Positions 24,863 through 36,561 of a DNA stretch of 64,000 nt are shown here, piece after piece. A model generated the notes under the pieces. It was not told the DNA's origin, searched no databases, and saw only the letters and a program-made list of their open reading frames with translations. Positions within the stretch are counted from its first letter, which is position 1. Each line of letters begins with the position of its first letter. Source of the DNA: Megascapheus bottae (lineage: Eukaryota; Chordata; Mammalia; Rodentia; Geomyidae). The stretch lies in NCBI GenBank assembly GCA_024803745.1, contig JANJXV010000024.1, forward strand, positions 19,167,927 to 19,231,926, given 5' to 3'. The translations under genes were made by a program, and so were the position numbers.

Positions 24863-25077
24863 TTTCCTTTTCGTGGGCCTGAGCACTGTCCCTGAGCTCT
24901 TCAGCTCAAGGCTACTGCCCTACCCTTGAGCCAAGCTCCACTTCCCATTTTCTAGAGGTTAATTGGAGATAAGAGTCTCAGGTCCTTTTGTGCCCAGGCT
25001 GGCTTTGAACCTTGATCCTCAGATCTCAGAATCCTGAGTAGCTAGGATTATAGGTGTGAGCCACCATACCTGGCTTA
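24863..25077 (-). mobile_element. B1-like/Geo-type SINE (antisense)
   Basis: Complement of the right monomer ('gggcctgagcactgtccctg'), the linker ('ttaattggagataagagtct') and the head ('ggtgtgagccaccatacc'). Confidence 0.88.
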
Positions 25078-25482
25078 GCCCCACACAATTTTGTCTTATA
25101 ATACTGTTTTTTGTTGGAGCTCTATGGAAAATTCAAATATTAGGTTCTGTAATTAATGTTTATTTATAAAATTTATAAAAACAAGAAAAGAGAAGTGTAA
25201 AGAGGGGTCCTGATATTGTAGTGTCTTGCTTGTAATTAATTCTGGTAGTCAAAAGTGTTAACAATTGCAAACAACTATAAGGACAGGAAGCAGTGATCAA
25301 AATGGTTATTTGATAACAAATACTAATTCATTGTATTTTAATAATAATAAATTGCATGATGCATTTTAGTAATAAAATGATAAAGTACTATAACTGTAAG
25401 CTAGCCTTTCTCTCTTCCCACCTTCAGGAAGAATATAATGCCAGAACCAGGCCTACCACCTACATACTATTTAACTTTTTGG
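25078..25482. other. Unique AT-rich sequence, no gene recognised
   Basis: No supported feature. Confidence 0.45.
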
Positions 25483-25712
25483 GTGCGTGTTTGTATGTGC
25501 ATGCATGCATGCACCAACACTGGACACTGTCCTTTAGCTTTTTTACTCAAAGTGAATTCATTACCACTTAAGGTCCACCTCCATTTTCAGCTTCTTTAGT
25601 GGTTAATTGGAGGTGAGCATCTCAGAAATTTGGTTGGCTTCAAACTGCAATCCTCAAATCTTAGACTACTGTGCAACTAGGATTAGAGGGATGAGCTACC
25701 AGTGTTCAACTA
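25483..25712 (-). mobile_element. B1-like/Geo-type SINE (antisense), diverged
   Basis: Includes a short GCAT repeat near 25499-25512, complement of the right monomer ('acactggacactgtccttta') and head ('aggattagagggatgagcta'). Confidence 0.7.
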
Positions 25713-25734
25713 ACTGCTTTCTTCATTTTTCTGG

Positions 25735-25945
25735 GTTTTTTTCTTCTTTTCTCTTTTTTCTTCTCTCTTCCTTCATTCCTTCCTTCTTTTCTTTCTTTCC
25801 CTCTTTCTTCCTGCCTTCTTTCTTGCCTGTCTGCCTTTCTCCCTTTCTCCCTTTCTTCCTTCCTTCCTTCTTTCCTTCCTTCCTTCCTTCCTTCCTCTCT
25901 TTCTTTCTTTTCTTCTTTTCTCTTTTTTCTTTCCTTCTTCTAGTT
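25735..25945. repeat. TTCC/TTTC/CCTTT pyrimidine tract
   Basis: About 210 bp of near-pure pyrimidine on the plus strand with changing tetra- and pentanucleotide units. It yields a spurious Ser/Phe/Leu-rich open frame. Confidence 0.92.
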
Positions 25946-26352
25946 TTTTTGCTCTACTACTTTAGCCACAGTTCCACTTCCAGTTTTTTTTTGTGGGTCA
26001 TGGGGCTTGAACTCTCAGCTTGAGTGTTGTCCCTCAGCTCTTCCACTCAAGGCTACCGCCCTACCCCTGGAGCCATAGCGCCACTTCCCCTCTAGTGGTT
26101 ACTTGGAATTAAAATCTCATGGACTTTAGTGCCTGGGCTGGCCTTGAACCTTGATCCTCAGATCTTAGCCTCCTGAATAGCTAGGATTACAAGTGTGAGC
26201 CACCACATCTGGCTATAGTTTTTTTTTGTTTGATTGTTTATTGGAGATATGAGTTTCACACTGTCCTTCCCCAGCTGGCTTCAAACCATAACCCTCAAAT
26301 CTCAGCTTCATGAGTAACTGGGATTGTAGCCATGAGCTACTGGTGCCTGGCT
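25946..26352 (-). mobile_element. Older antisense SINE split by a younger SINE
   Basis: 25946-25980 ('agccacagttccacttccag') and 26222-26352 ('ttattggagatatgagtttc' to 'gagctactggtgcctggct') are the two halves of one element once the middle is removed. Confidence 0.72.
25981..26221 (-). mobile_element. Younger B1-like/Geo-type SINE nested in a SINE (antisense)
   Basis: T-run, 'gggtcatggggcttgaactc', then the complete complement of the right monomer and head ending 'gtgagccaccacatctggct'. Confidence 0.82.
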
Positions 26353-27243
26353 AACTTCTGTATGTCTACCACAAGAATTTAGTTGACATTTAAAGTTTCA
26401 CATGCCAAAATTGATTCCGGAGGGGATAAAAAAATCTATGGAATGTATTTTAAAAAATAATTAGAAAGTTTGGTACTAAGGTATGAATAAGCACACAAGT
26501 CAATGAATCAAAATATAAATGGCAGAAATAGATCCAAACATAGAGAAGAAGTTCTAAGGATAAAAGACACATATCAAAACAGTAGGGGGAAATTAATTTG
26601 TAATAAATGGTGTTGGGATGCTGTGAAGCCATCTGGAAAAGAAATGAATTTGGCTTCCTAACTTATTCCTTTTGCCAAAAGTAATTTCATGTGACTTAAA
26701 AACTGAAATGTTAAAATGAAATTTTAGAAATAGTAGTAAAGCACAATAATTAATCTTGGTTTGTATCTAAACAATATGCAAGTCACAGAAGCTACAAAGG
26801 AAAAGGTATACAAATTATGTTATCTAAACATTTAAATTTTCTGTACTGCCAAGAGAATCACAAATAAATAACTAATGGAAATGAGTAGAACATATTCGGC
26901 AAAATATTCTATTTCTTAATAAAGTAATTACTTTGACCTTGCATCTTAACTGTTGATATTCTTGCACATGAACAAAAATATCTATAGAAGTATGCAGTAC
27001 AGCATGTCATGTAGCACAGTAGACTAGACACATAGTTGTTTATCTCCTCGAGATATTCAGAGAAAAATTCCACAGCTATTTTAAATAGTCCTAAATATAC
27101 ATACTAGACAGATAGCCTAGATATATCATAAAGTGAAAAAAGGAGGGAGACAAGAGCTTCTTTGTTGTTTAAAGTCTATATACTTCAAAATACAGAAATT
27201 AATATGCATACAGAGAAAAGTATGTGCAAAGAATTTATGTCTT
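26353..27243. other. Unique AT-rich sequence, no gene recognised
   Basis: No supported gene. It may contain old L1-like pieces ('gcagtttggaggatt' type text is absent), but I cannot assign them. Confidence 0.4.
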
Positions 27244-27320
27244 GGACTAGAAATGTGGTTCAGAGGTAGAATACTTACCTAACATGCATGAAACCCTAAG
27301 GTTGATTCCTGGATTAATAA
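27244..27320 (+). mobile_element. ID-like monomeric SINE
   Basis: 'tggactagaaatgtggttca' and 'gaggtagaatacttaccta' with B-box-like 'ggttgattcctgg'. Confidence 0.6.
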
Positions 27321-27402
27321 CAAAATAAAGCCTATATCAAGTAATATCATTGGCTCATATCATCATGTTGCATTATTATGTAGCATAAGCAAAATTAAAA
27401 CT

Positions 27403-27485
27403 CGGGTGGGGATGTAGCTCAGTAGAAAAATCATTTGTTTAGTTAAGGCTTTAGGTTGAGTTTTCAGCACAGGAAAAAATAAAAA
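27403..27485 (+). mobile_element. ID-like monomeric SINE
   Basis: 'gggtggggatgtagctcagt' followed by 'ttgagttttcagcacagg' and an A/CAAAC-rich tail (27477-27505). Confidence 0.65.
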
Positions 27486-27509
27486 CCAAACCAAACCAAA
27501 CAAAAATCA

Positions 27510-27640
27510 CTTATGGAGCTGTGCCTACTAACAAATGCCTGTAATCCCAGCACATGGGAAGCAGAGGTTAGAGCATCATGATTTGAGGCCAGCTTTGGGG
27601 TATGTGGCCAGTCTCTGCCTCAAAAACAGCAACAACAAAT
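27510..27640 (+). mobile_element. B1 SINE, diverged
   Basis: 'aaatgcctgtaatcccagca' and 'tgatttgaggccagctttgg', ending in a CAA-rich tail. The 'cccagcac' head is closer to classical B1 than to the window's Geo-type dimers. Confidence 0.7.
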
Positions 27641-28516
27641 CAACAGACAAGAACAAAGAATCTGATAGATAAATGTTCACAAGCTATAAATAAATAATTC
27701 AGAAAACCACCCCAGTTCTTCCTTCCTAGTATGAAACATCATTTTATTAAACATCGCATTGTGGCCATTTTTTTTAAGTTACCTTCCTCACTCAGTTGGA
27801 AGGTCTATGCAGGTAGACAACAGGTCTGTCGTGTTCTCTGGGGGAATCTCAGCCACAGCCACAGTGCATGATGTATTAACGAACATATGACATGGGGCAT
27901 GTAGGATAAACAGCAATTCACTGGTGACAGGTAATCACAGCTTAGGAGCAGAGGCCGTCACCTGCCCATCAGTGCCCCCTAGGACTTGTATTCAGAAGGA
28001 GAAGAAATGACCAGAAGTCCCACAGAGCAGGTTGGTGTTTAGAAACCACTGTCCCTGGTTCCTGGTAGGTTGTAAGACTGGCTTAAATAATTCTTCACAC
28101 CACTAGAAAACTGAAACATGTGACCCAAGCATGTTCAGGAACTTTACGTTGTTCTTTAGTTCAGAGAGTCTCCTTGTCCAGGGGACGTGGCCAACCACAG
28201 CAGAGGAATGGGGAACTTCAGCACAGCCTAAGTTTAAAATTAAAGTAATAAAATGTCTTTTTTCTCAAATAAGCAAAAGTTTCCTAACACAATAATACTT
28301 AGTGCTATCCCACAATCCTCTTGTTCCTTAAAATTCCTGTTATCTAGGAAATCATGTTGATCTAGGCATTTTTTTATTGTTGATCAAGGAAAGACACCTT
28401 TCTCTTACTGGAGTAAAGAAGAATTTGATCTTGCCAGAAGCAAGATCTGACCAGGAAACAGACTGTTTACAACTGTGTTGCCTTATGGATTGGTTGTTCT
28501 TATGGTGTGAAGTCAT
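27641..28516. other. Unique sequence; possible minus-strand 3'UTR-like block 27725-28260
   Basis: Relatively GC-balanced sequence. Read on the minus strand it ends with an AATAAA-type signal (plus 'ttttatta' near 27742-27749). No exon boundaries or coding frame are recognised, so the nature is uncertain. Confidence 0.35.
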
Positions 28517-29200
28517 ATCCAGAGCACCAGTGATTCATGCCTGTAATACTAGCTAATCTTGTAATAGGGCTTATTGAACTTCACTGTCTTTGAGTTTGCT
28601 CTTAGCTTCTCTCACTCCATTTTGGTTTTGTGACTCCATCTTGAAGAAAAGACTGCACCCTCACTTGTGAGACTAGTTCCTTATGGTTGGACATTTGAAG
28701 ATATTTGTATCCATGGTTCCAATTACATTCATAGAGACAAATCATAGAACAGGTCATGCTGCTCTCATTCAATGCTCGCTTGCAGCATTATTTAGCTTCT
28801 GTAACTTCAGGATTGGCATGCACCTGCAGGAAAGGGCTTTTAGGGGCTTTCCACCATGAGCAAACAAGTGGGTGGATTTTCTTCTTTAAAAGGACCGTGA
28901 GACCAGGCTTCAGACTGCACTTTGGGCACTTGACTGCCCAGTACAGTTCTGGTCAGAAATGAAGACATTCTATTAACTGTATTCTGTGACTCTCCTTGGT
29001 GGCTTAACCCACATTTTGAAAGATGAGATCTAAGAACAGCCCAGGTAGGAGAATTTGTAAAAACTCCTATCTCTGTGAAACTACCAAAAAGCCACAAGCA
29101 GGTCTGTGGCTCAGGTGACAGAGAGCCAATCTTGAGTGAAAAAGCTAAGGGACAGTACCAAGGTCCTGAGTTCAAGCCTCAGAACTTGCACCAAAATAAA
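28517..29200 (+). mobile_element. B1-like/Geo-type SINE split by about 450 bp
   Basis: Head at 28517-28566 ('agtgattcatgcctgtaata') and the remainder at about 29019-29200 ('gtgaaaaagctaagggacag', 'aggtcctgagttcaagcctc') are one SINE interrupted by unrelated sequence. Confidence 0.65.
28567..29018. mobile_element. Unidentified insertion in a SINE, possibly a solo LTR
   Basis: About 450 bp of non-SINE sequence interrupting a SINE. It has an LTR-like feel ('ctccattttggttttgtgac', 'gactccatcttgaag', TTTAAAA near 28884), and a candidate start TGAACTTC at 28574. I find no convincing terminal TG/CA pair with a target duplication and no AATAAA, so the class is unresolved. Confidence 0.35.
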
Positions 29201-29213
29201 TTAACTAAAATTA

Positions 29214-29393
29214 ATATTCAGTGGCTCATCCTTTATACCTAGGATTCTGAGATATGAGAATCACAGTTGAAGCTAGCCTGGACTGGGAAAGCCCATGAGA
29301 ATCTTACCTCCAATTAACAACAAAATGCTGGAAGCAAAATTGTGACTCAAGTAGTAGAGCACTTGAACAACACATAGGTCTCAAGTTTGTACC

Positions 29394-29395
<2 letters not shown>
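29214..29395 (+). mobile_element. B1-like/Geo-type SINE, diverged
   Basis: 'tcagtggctcatcctttata', 'gctagcctggactgggaaag', 'ctcaagtagtagagcacttg'. The tail has become a CA repeat. Confidence 0.75.
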
Positions 29396-29396
<1 letters not shown>

Positions 29397-29432
<36 letters not shown>

Positions 29433-29450
29433 AATCAATCAATCAATAAA
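29397..29450. repeat. (CA)n plus (ATCA)n microsatellite
   Basis: About 16 CA/AC units, then five ATCA units, at the 3' tail of the preceding SINE. Confidence 0.95.
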
Positions 29451-29681
29451 ATACATAATGCCCATTCTTTGTACACTCAATATACAATGGTGGACACATA
29501 TGGAATAGATAAATATTATATTTAAAATTTTCCATTCAAAAAGGGAATAAACTAGAGATGCACTTTAGTATATAGACTGACTGTATTAGGCCCTTACTAT
29601 GAGACAATTAATCTATGACCCTTGCTCTAACCATCTAGAATTTTCTTTGCTAGCTTTCCTTAGCTGAGTTGAAAGTAGCAT

Positions 29682-30655
29682 TAGAAACCACACTGAGATT
29701 CTACCTTACACCAGGTAGAACAGCCATTATCAAGAAAACTAATAACAGCAGATACTAGTGGGAATGTAGCCAAAAGAAAATGCTACTACACTGTTGGTGG
29801 GAGTGTAAACTTGTTCAACCACTCTGGAAAGCAGTGTGGAGGTTCCTCAAAAGACTAAACATAGCCAGACAAAGCAGCTCATGCTTGTAATCCTAGCTAC
29901 TCAGGAGGCTGAGATCTGAGGATCTTGGTTCAAAGCCAGCCCAGGTACTAAACTCCATGAGATTCTTATCTCCAATTAACCACTAGAAAACCAGTGGCAC
30001 CGTGGCTCCAGAGTAGGGGGGAGCCTTGAGCTAAAGAGCTCAGGGACAACGCCCAGGCCCAGGGGAAGGGTGGTATCTTAAGCTGAAAAGCTTAGGGTCA
30101 GTGCCTGGAGCCCAGAGTTCAAGCCCCAGGATAACAACAACAACAAAAAAAGAATGAACATAGAGCTCCCCTATGATCCAGCAACACCTCCTGGGCATTT
30201 ACCCAAATGACCACAAACAAGGCCACACTAAGGCAACCAGCCCAACCATGTTCATTGCAGTTTTAGTTACCATAGATAAGATACGGAACCAACACAGACG
30301 CCCCTCAGTAAATGAATGGATCAATAAGCTGTGGCATATATATACGATGGAATTCTATGCTTCCACAGAAAGAATGTCATTGCCCCATTCATATGGAAAT
30401 GGAAAGAGCTGGAAAGCCAGACTGAAAGAAAAGTAGATTGCATGATCTCCCTCATTTGTCTATATGTCTATAATCTTAATAGAGTACCCCAATAACCCAG
30501 TTGCTCAGTGCTTAGGACCATATATAATGAAGCATAATAACATGAATTCTAAGATGTGGAAACAAGAGGTTTTTATTATGTCCTATATGTAGGGGGGTTT
30601 GTTGTTGTTGTTGTTTCTCTTAGTTTTCTGTACCTTGTGTCTTGTATATAAGATT
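29682..30655 (+). mobile_element. L1 3' fragment interrupted by a SINE
   Basis: ORF2 C-terminal sequence ('ctactacactgttggtggga' near 29783) stops at about 29861 and resumes at about 30152 ('acatagagctcccctatgat'), continuing into a 3'UTR with a (TTG)n stretch near 30600. Confidence 0.82.
29862..30150 (+). mobile_element. B1-like/Geo-type SINE with duplicated right-monomer segment
   Basis: Complete head ('gctcatgcttgtaatcctag'). The right monomer then contains two 'gccttgagctaaagagctc'-like blocks (30021 and 30076). Flanks 'gactaaacata' and 'gaatgaacata' are a degraded target duplication. Confidence 0.8.
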
Positions 30656-30695
30656 ATTCAGCCAGGGGCAGTGATTCACACCTGTAACTAGCATT

Positions 30696-30761
<66 letters not shown>

Positions 30762-30925
30762 AGAAGAAGAAGAAGAAGAAGAAGAAGAAGAAGAAGAAGA
30801 AGAAGAAGAAGAAGAAGAAGAAGAAGAAGAAGAAAAGGAAGGAGGGAGGGAAGGAAGGAAGGAAAGAAGGGAGGGAGGGAGGGAGGGAGGGAGGAAGGAA
30901 GAAAGAGAGGAAGGAACGAATGAAC
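30656..30925. repeat. SINE stub followed by (GA)n-(GAA)n-(GGAA/GGGA)n tract
   Basis: A 40-bp SINE head ('ccaggggcagtgattcacac') runs into about 60 bp of GA, about 75 bp of GAA and about 85 bp of GGAA/GGGA. It is one of the longest pure purine tracts in the window and yields a spurious poly-Glu frame. Confidence 0.93.
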
Positions 30926-30933
30926 TGTATCCC

Positions 30934-31065
30934 TTTCTTTTTTTATTGTCGGGTAATGTATAGAGGGGTTACAGTTATATTTGCCAGGTACATTGCTTCT
31001 CACACATTGATACCCCTTCTCATGGTTTTTGTCCCCATTTCCCACTGTCACCCATTTCTTTCAGA
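30934..31065 (-). mobile_element. L1 3' end fragment (antisense)
   Basis: 'tttattgtcgggtaatgtat' and 'ttacagttatatttgccagg' are the complement of the L1 3' terminus seen at 10250-10310 and 16440-16480. Confidence 0.75.
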
Positions 31066-31332
31066 TGTAAATAAGTTGCCATCTCCTTAGTTGAATACTA
31101 GACCCCGGATCAGAAGGTGAATTAATTCTTTGACCAGATGTCTATGACACTAAACCCAGTTGAGCAGTAGTTAAAGCCAACCCATGACCCATTGTCTCCA
31201 TGTTTGGGTGATAATACCAAAGAAGAACTCAGCAAAATGATTTAGGTTTACCACTTCTCCAGGAAAAATATAAACCATATTCTCCCTATCTTAATCCAAA
31301 AATTACAAATACTTATAAGATAATGGCTGCCA

Positions 31333-31541
31333 GGGACCAGGAGTTTGGCCTAGTGGTAGAGTGCTTGCCTAGCATGAATGAAGATCCGGGTTCGATTCCT
31401 CAGTACCCCACATACATAGCAAAAAGCCGGAAGTGGTGCTGAGACTCAAGTAGTAGAGTGCTAGCCTTGAGAAAGTCCAAGGACAGTGCTCAAGCCTTGA
31501 GCTCAAGCCCAGGACTGGCAAAAAAAAAAAAAAAAAAAAAA
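31333..31541 (+). mobile_element. IDL-Geo-type SINE, young-looking
   Basis: 'gagtttggcctagtggtaga', 'ggttcgattcctcagtaccc' and a 24-base A-tail. Flanks 'aagataatggctgcca' and 'aagataagggctgcca' are a one-mismatch target duplication. Confidence 0.92.
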
Positions 31542-31982
31542 AAGATAAGGGCTGCCATTTTGAGTCTCTCCTTTCCCAATTCCTTTTTCTGCTTGCCACT
31601 CTCTTCGGTTTTTCTGCATTCTATCCTGAATTACCAAATAAATTCTCTCTCTAAACTTCCACCCATAATTTTCTTTTCTGATGAAGCTCCTCAAAATGCT
31701 TTTCCTCACAGATTTTATAATCCTGAGATTTGCATAGAAATTGGGAAGATGAGTTGAAGATTTCCTCCATCTCTCTCTTACTGAGGATTCTCCTTATCCC
31801 TTGCGTTGGCAGTGCAACTAACATTAGGCAATGTATTTTATCAATGTCTATGATTATACTCTATTATACTCTATTGTTTATCATAAAAGATATTTTAGAA
31901 CCTTAAACATTTGCCATGTTATGACCATTTACTTTTCTTCTCTTTCTTCCCTTTTTATTGCTTTTGTTTTTGTTTTTGTTTT
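31542..31982. other. Unique sequence, no gene recognised
   Basis: No supported gene or repeat in about 440 bases. Confidence 0.45.
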
Positions 31983-32226
31983 TTGGGGTTTTTTTGTTGG
32001 TCATGGGGCTTGAACCCAGGGCCTAGGTTCTGGCCCTGAGCCCTTTTGCTCAAGGCTAGTATTCCACCACTTTGAGCCACAGCTCCACTTCCAGTTTTCT
32101 GGTGGCTATTGGAGATATGACTCTTCCAGAGTTTCCTGCCTTTTCTGGCTTTAAACCGCAATCCTCAGATCTCAGCTTCTTGAGGAGCTAGGATTATAAG
32201 CCTGAGCCACCAGCACCTAGCTTAAT
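31983..32226 (-). mobile_element. B1-like/Geo-type SINE (antisense)
   Basis: 'gttggtcatggggcttgaac', 'tatggagatatgactctt'-like linker and 'ataagcctgagccaccagca'. Confidence 0.85.
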
Positions 32227-32348
32227 TTTGCATATTAAAGTTGTTATGAGGAATAATTTTCAAATATTTTCAAAAAGCTATTAATTATTAAATATTATCC
32301 TTAGTTATATTGCTTAAAGAAACCATTCAATCCACCAACACTTCATGG

Positions 32349-32480
32349 AAAAAAAAAAAACCCAGTAACAGTAGTGGTCTACTCCCATAATCTCAGTATG
32401 CAGGAAGCTCAGGCAGAAGGATGCAAACTCTCAGTGAGCCTGGTTTACATAGTAAGACCTTGTCTCAAAGAAGCTTCAAA
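32349..32480 (+). mobile_element. B1 SINE, diverged
   Basis: 'aggaagctcaggcagaagga' and 'agcctggtttacatagtaag' with 'accttgtctcaaag' are the classical B1 3' features. Confidence 0.65.
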
Positions 32481-32489
32481 ATTTTAGCC

Positions 32490-32740
32490 AGGCATTGGTG
32501 GCTCATGCCTATAATGACTGAAATCTGAAGATCACAGCTTATATCCAGCCCAAGCAAAAATAGTTCTTGAGCTTCATCTTCATTTAACCAACAAAAAGCC
32601 TCACGTGTGCCAGGCACTGGTGGCTCATGCCTGTAATCCTAGCTACTCATGAAGCTGAGATGTGAGGATCATGTTAGAAGCCAGTCTAGTCCATGAGACT
32701 CTTCTCTCCAATAAATCACCAAAAAAGTCAAAAGGTACTG

Positions 32741-32777
<37 letters not shown>
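32490..32777 (+). mobile_element. Two adjacent B1-like SINE heads ending in (CA)n
   Basis: First head at about 32490-32607 ('ggcattggtggctcatgcct'), second at about 32608-32741 ('ggcactggtggctcatgcct'), then about 18 CA units to 32777. Neither has a complete right monomer. Confidence 0.78.
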
Positions 32778-32779
<2 letters not shown>

Positions 32780-34089
32780 CTAAAATGTAGACAAATCTGT
32801 TTTCCTCTCTCCTAGGAATTAAATACATAGAAATCATTTAACCAGACATCTAGTAATTTTTTGACAAAATTCCACTATTTGAAATTTAAACACTGAAATA
32901 TTAACTATTTATAACTGTATAAATATTTAGGAAAATAAAATCATTTTAGAAATAATTGCTTTCTTAATTAATCATACACTTTCTGCACCTGGGAGGAAAA
33001 TTGTCTTTGATCTCCGTTCTTAGAGTCCCATAAATGAGCCCCTGTGTGGTCTAGAGTCCCAAATCCCCCTGAATACCACCTTCTGCCTGCTTATTAGGAA
33101 CCTTCCAAATGATTGTTTGTCACTTCAACTGGCTCTTTTCCAATCAATGTTCAGACCATTTTCCTTCTCTGGCCACTCAAAATACTTTTAGCATCATGTG
33201 GCCCTATGGCTCAAAATTACACTCTTAAAGAACCATTTTAAGACTGTTCTTTAGAGCCAAATCCCACCCTGCCCCCCCCCCAAAAGGACAATGTATTACA
33301 AAAGGAAAAATCACAGCCAGGCCAAGCCAGATCTACAATATATGATTGTTCTCTCTCAGTCCTGAGGTTGTCCTAGCAACCAGCTTGAATAACTAGCTCT
33401 TTCTCTCTCTTAAGACCTTTGAGGTGAGTCCCCCTCCTTTCCTAGTCTTTGAAGTTACTCTGAAAAGAATACTAATGATTATCTATTAACTGACCTAGTG
33501 GATTTCTGAACATCCCTGAAAAACTTGGGTCTCTCTCTTGAGCCATAGTTCCAGCCACAAGCACATGATTTTATATGATCATAGCCAAACTCGACTAGTG
33601 TAATTAAACAACCTATAAATGTTTCCTTTATTCTTGGCATCAAATAGGCTCTACAAATCTAAGCATGAATTTCAACTAGTATTGGGTACGGCTAGATTAA
33701 AACTAGCCTTCCCCAATCTTCCCATACTGCACCATCCACTATAACAGGCAAGAATTTGGATTTACTTCTTCATAGAATTTGAGAATGTATCCTCATCTTT
33801 CTCTCTTTGAACTATCTTTATTTAGGCAGTTAATCAAAGCAATCAATTTTGTGCAAACATGCTGAGATTTAACTGGGTCCCAAGAAGGTATGTGCAATTG
33901 GCTGTGGCAGACATTGGCTTCTGGCTGCCACTCAAACACGAGCTTTTTTTTTTTTTTTTCTTAAAGTAATACATCTTTACCTGGACACAGTGCCACTAAA
34001 ACATGAAAAAGAATTTATGTTTTGGTGATTCTGTTCAACTAAATGTGATCCCACTGGATATATAAATTCAAGCATCATATGGTAATGTC
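32778..34089. other. Unique sequence, no gene recognised
   Basis: About 1.3 kb without a recognised repeat apart from a C/A run at 33271-33285 and a T-run at 33944-33959. No coding exon could be supported. Confidence 0.4.
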
Positions 34090-34104
34090 TAAGAACTTCC
34101 TTTA

Positions 34105-34370
34105 TTTTTTTGTTGTTTTTATTTTTATTTTTTATTGTAATTAATAAAAGGGTTACATGATATTTTCCAGATAGAAGGTGCATTAATTCATATACATTGA
34201 TACCCTTTCAGATGTCTTGGTACCCATTACCCTCCCCCTCCACCCCCTTCCCTATCAAATTTCAAATAACCAAATACAAATAAATTCAATATATCAGATA
34301 ACAAAGTGAGATACTGTAACAATATGAGAAACCCAAGGGACAGCAAAGGAGATGAGAGATAACATAGTAT
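34105..34370 (-). mobile_element. L1 3' fragment (antisense) with 15-bp target duplication
   Basis: Complement of the L1 3'UTR at about 10055-10310, including the inverted G-rich tract (34228-34250 region, C-rich here). The sequence taagaacttccttta is perfect at 34090-34104 and 34371-34385. Confidence 0.93.
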
Positions 34371-35716
34371 TAAGAACTTCCTTTAAAAGATAGATGCCGG
34401 TAGGCAGGGGCAACAGGAGTCGGGTGGGAGGAGCAGGCTGTCCTCAGCCAGCCACACTCCCCATCCGAGCCTCCGTTTCCCCCTGAAAGGAAGGAGGCCT
34501 GGACCTCAGAAGGCAGCCACTGCCGTCTCAAGAGGTCGACGTCGCCAGGACTCAAGCTTGTGTGCTGAGGAGACTCAGGTGTTGGCCTCAGTTCTTAGGC
34601 TAAAACTCGGCAGATTGGCCCATGAAAACTTCTGTTTTGAGACAAAGGAAAGGATCCTGTAGAAAGCAACACCTATTATTCTGGGCTTGGCTGCAAAGAA
34701 GAGTCCAGGTGGAAACCCAGCAATCTGAAAAGCAGACTGAAAGGTGACACAGAAGCTGAAGATGGGTGGTGGAGAGAAGGTAGGACATTCCAGACCCTCC
34801 ATCTAGAAATGTTAATAAGAACCAACCACAGCTCAACAGACAGAAGACCAAGAATCAGGATTCCCAGATTAAGACTGTTCATATGAAAAAAGAAAGAGGA
34901 CAGGATTATAACTCTCCCGCAGCCGCAGCAAGCCATGCAAAATGGGAGGAAGACCAAAAACGTCTCAAATAATCCAGGTTGGAACTCTGACTTAATGAGT
35001 CCTAGCTTACTTTTTAAGTCTCAAACTAACCAGAACTGTGCTGGGGCCAAATTCAGTGTGACACCATCTCCAAGTGTTCTCCCAAAGCCACCCAGCCACT
35101 GGGTTCCTGTGTCCTTGAATCCTTCAGATAAGGAAACAATGACTTTTCAACTGAAAACCTTACTTAAAGTACAGGTGAAGATTACTGTTTAAATTTAGCC
35201 ACAATTGTAAATGGTGCTTGACCTGTCTCACATTTCATTAGAGAATGAATCTATTTGTGTAAAACTGTTAATGATGTAAAAGTATAGGCTATATCATGTT
35301 TTTATGTGCACTGTGTAATAGTACCAGTGAAACTTCAGATAACTAAATGATTGTACTTGGGAGTAAGTGTTCTCAACTGAGTAACTTTTTAAGTTAGACC
35401 ACTGAAGTTTAGATATGGGAGGAAGGTTAAAGAAATTATTCATCTTTCTATTGGGAGAGATAGCAATTTAAGTTGTGTAGGTCAGGTTTACTTGTAAAGA
35501 TGTACAAAGATTGAAGAATTTGAAAGCTTAATGCCAATAGCTTAACGCACTGCCAGAAGAAAATGTGAATTTTCCTTAATAGTAGCAACATTTTACTGAA
35601 TTGTACAGCAGTAAATGTATACTGATGCTTGGGGTTTATTAGAATGAGCACAGTAGACCCCAGTGGTCTGATTTCTTAAATACAGTAGATAGGTATATGC
35701 CAATAGATGCACCAGG

Positions 35717-35930
35717 TTTTTTTTTTTTTAATTGTCTGTCCTGGGCCTTTAACTCAGGGCTAGTGCTCTACCATTTGAGCTCTGCTTCTGGCTTTTTTGG
35801 TGGTTGATAGGAGATAGTCATGGGTTTTCCTGCCTAGGCTGGCTTTGAAATGAGATTGTAAAATCCTAAACCTCCTGAGTAGTTGGGATTACAGGTGTGA
35901 GCCACCAGCTTCAAGCCACATAGTAGTTTT
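35717..35930 (-). mobile_element. SINE (antisense) within the PNRC2 retrocopy
   Basis: 'cctgggcctttaactcaggg' through 'gattacaggtgtgagccacc'. Its linker differs from the Geo-type consensus, suggesting an older or distinct B1-like dimer. It is either a later insertion or part of the parental 3'UTR. Confidence 0.75.
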
Positions 35931-36561
35931 GAAGAACATGTTTATGTTTATATCATAGCACTGTACATGCTATTCTCACAGTGACCTGGCCTCACATCCC
36001 TGCAAAGCTAGATTAGTAGGGAATTATATAATGTGAAAATTTTAAGTACTGAGGGAAGAAAGAGCCATGTAAATACATGTAATAAGCCTGTAGCACATGT
36101 CAACTTTTCTTGGCTTTTATCCTACAAAATACTTATTTTTAGTATGAATTTACAGACTGTAAGATCATGGACTGTTTTTATGCTATGGCCTAATTTTAAA
36201 GGTCCCTGTGTTTTTAGTTTGCCCTTGTGCTAAGTGCTGTGTATTCAAAATTGATTTGGTTGTATACTACAAAGTAAACCCTAGTGTAATTATATTATAC
36301 TGAAGTTTTAAGCTGCTAAACACTTCTATTTTTGAGAGATGTAAAATGCAGTACAGGATCCTCCCACCTCAATTTTAAACCCAAAGATTCATTTTGGCTT
36401 TCACCAATTCTTGTACCTGATTCTAGTGACTTTCAATACATAAATATTTTTTTTTCAATCAGGACTAGGTATAACAAAGGGGTGGGAATAAGAGGCTAAT
36501 GTAAAAGATGAAACCCAATAATGTGATTTTACCACTTATGTGGGCCAATTTACAAGACAAT

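Noticed and set aside
34762..35192. A functional PNRC2-like gene
   Set aside because: There are in-frame stops and shifts in the N-terminal half, no introns, and the copy has an A-tail and target duplication. It is a processed pseudogene.
36033..36233. Small open frame in the PNRC2 retrocopy 3' part
   Set aside because: It lies in 3'UTR-derived sequence with no known peptide or conservation evidence.
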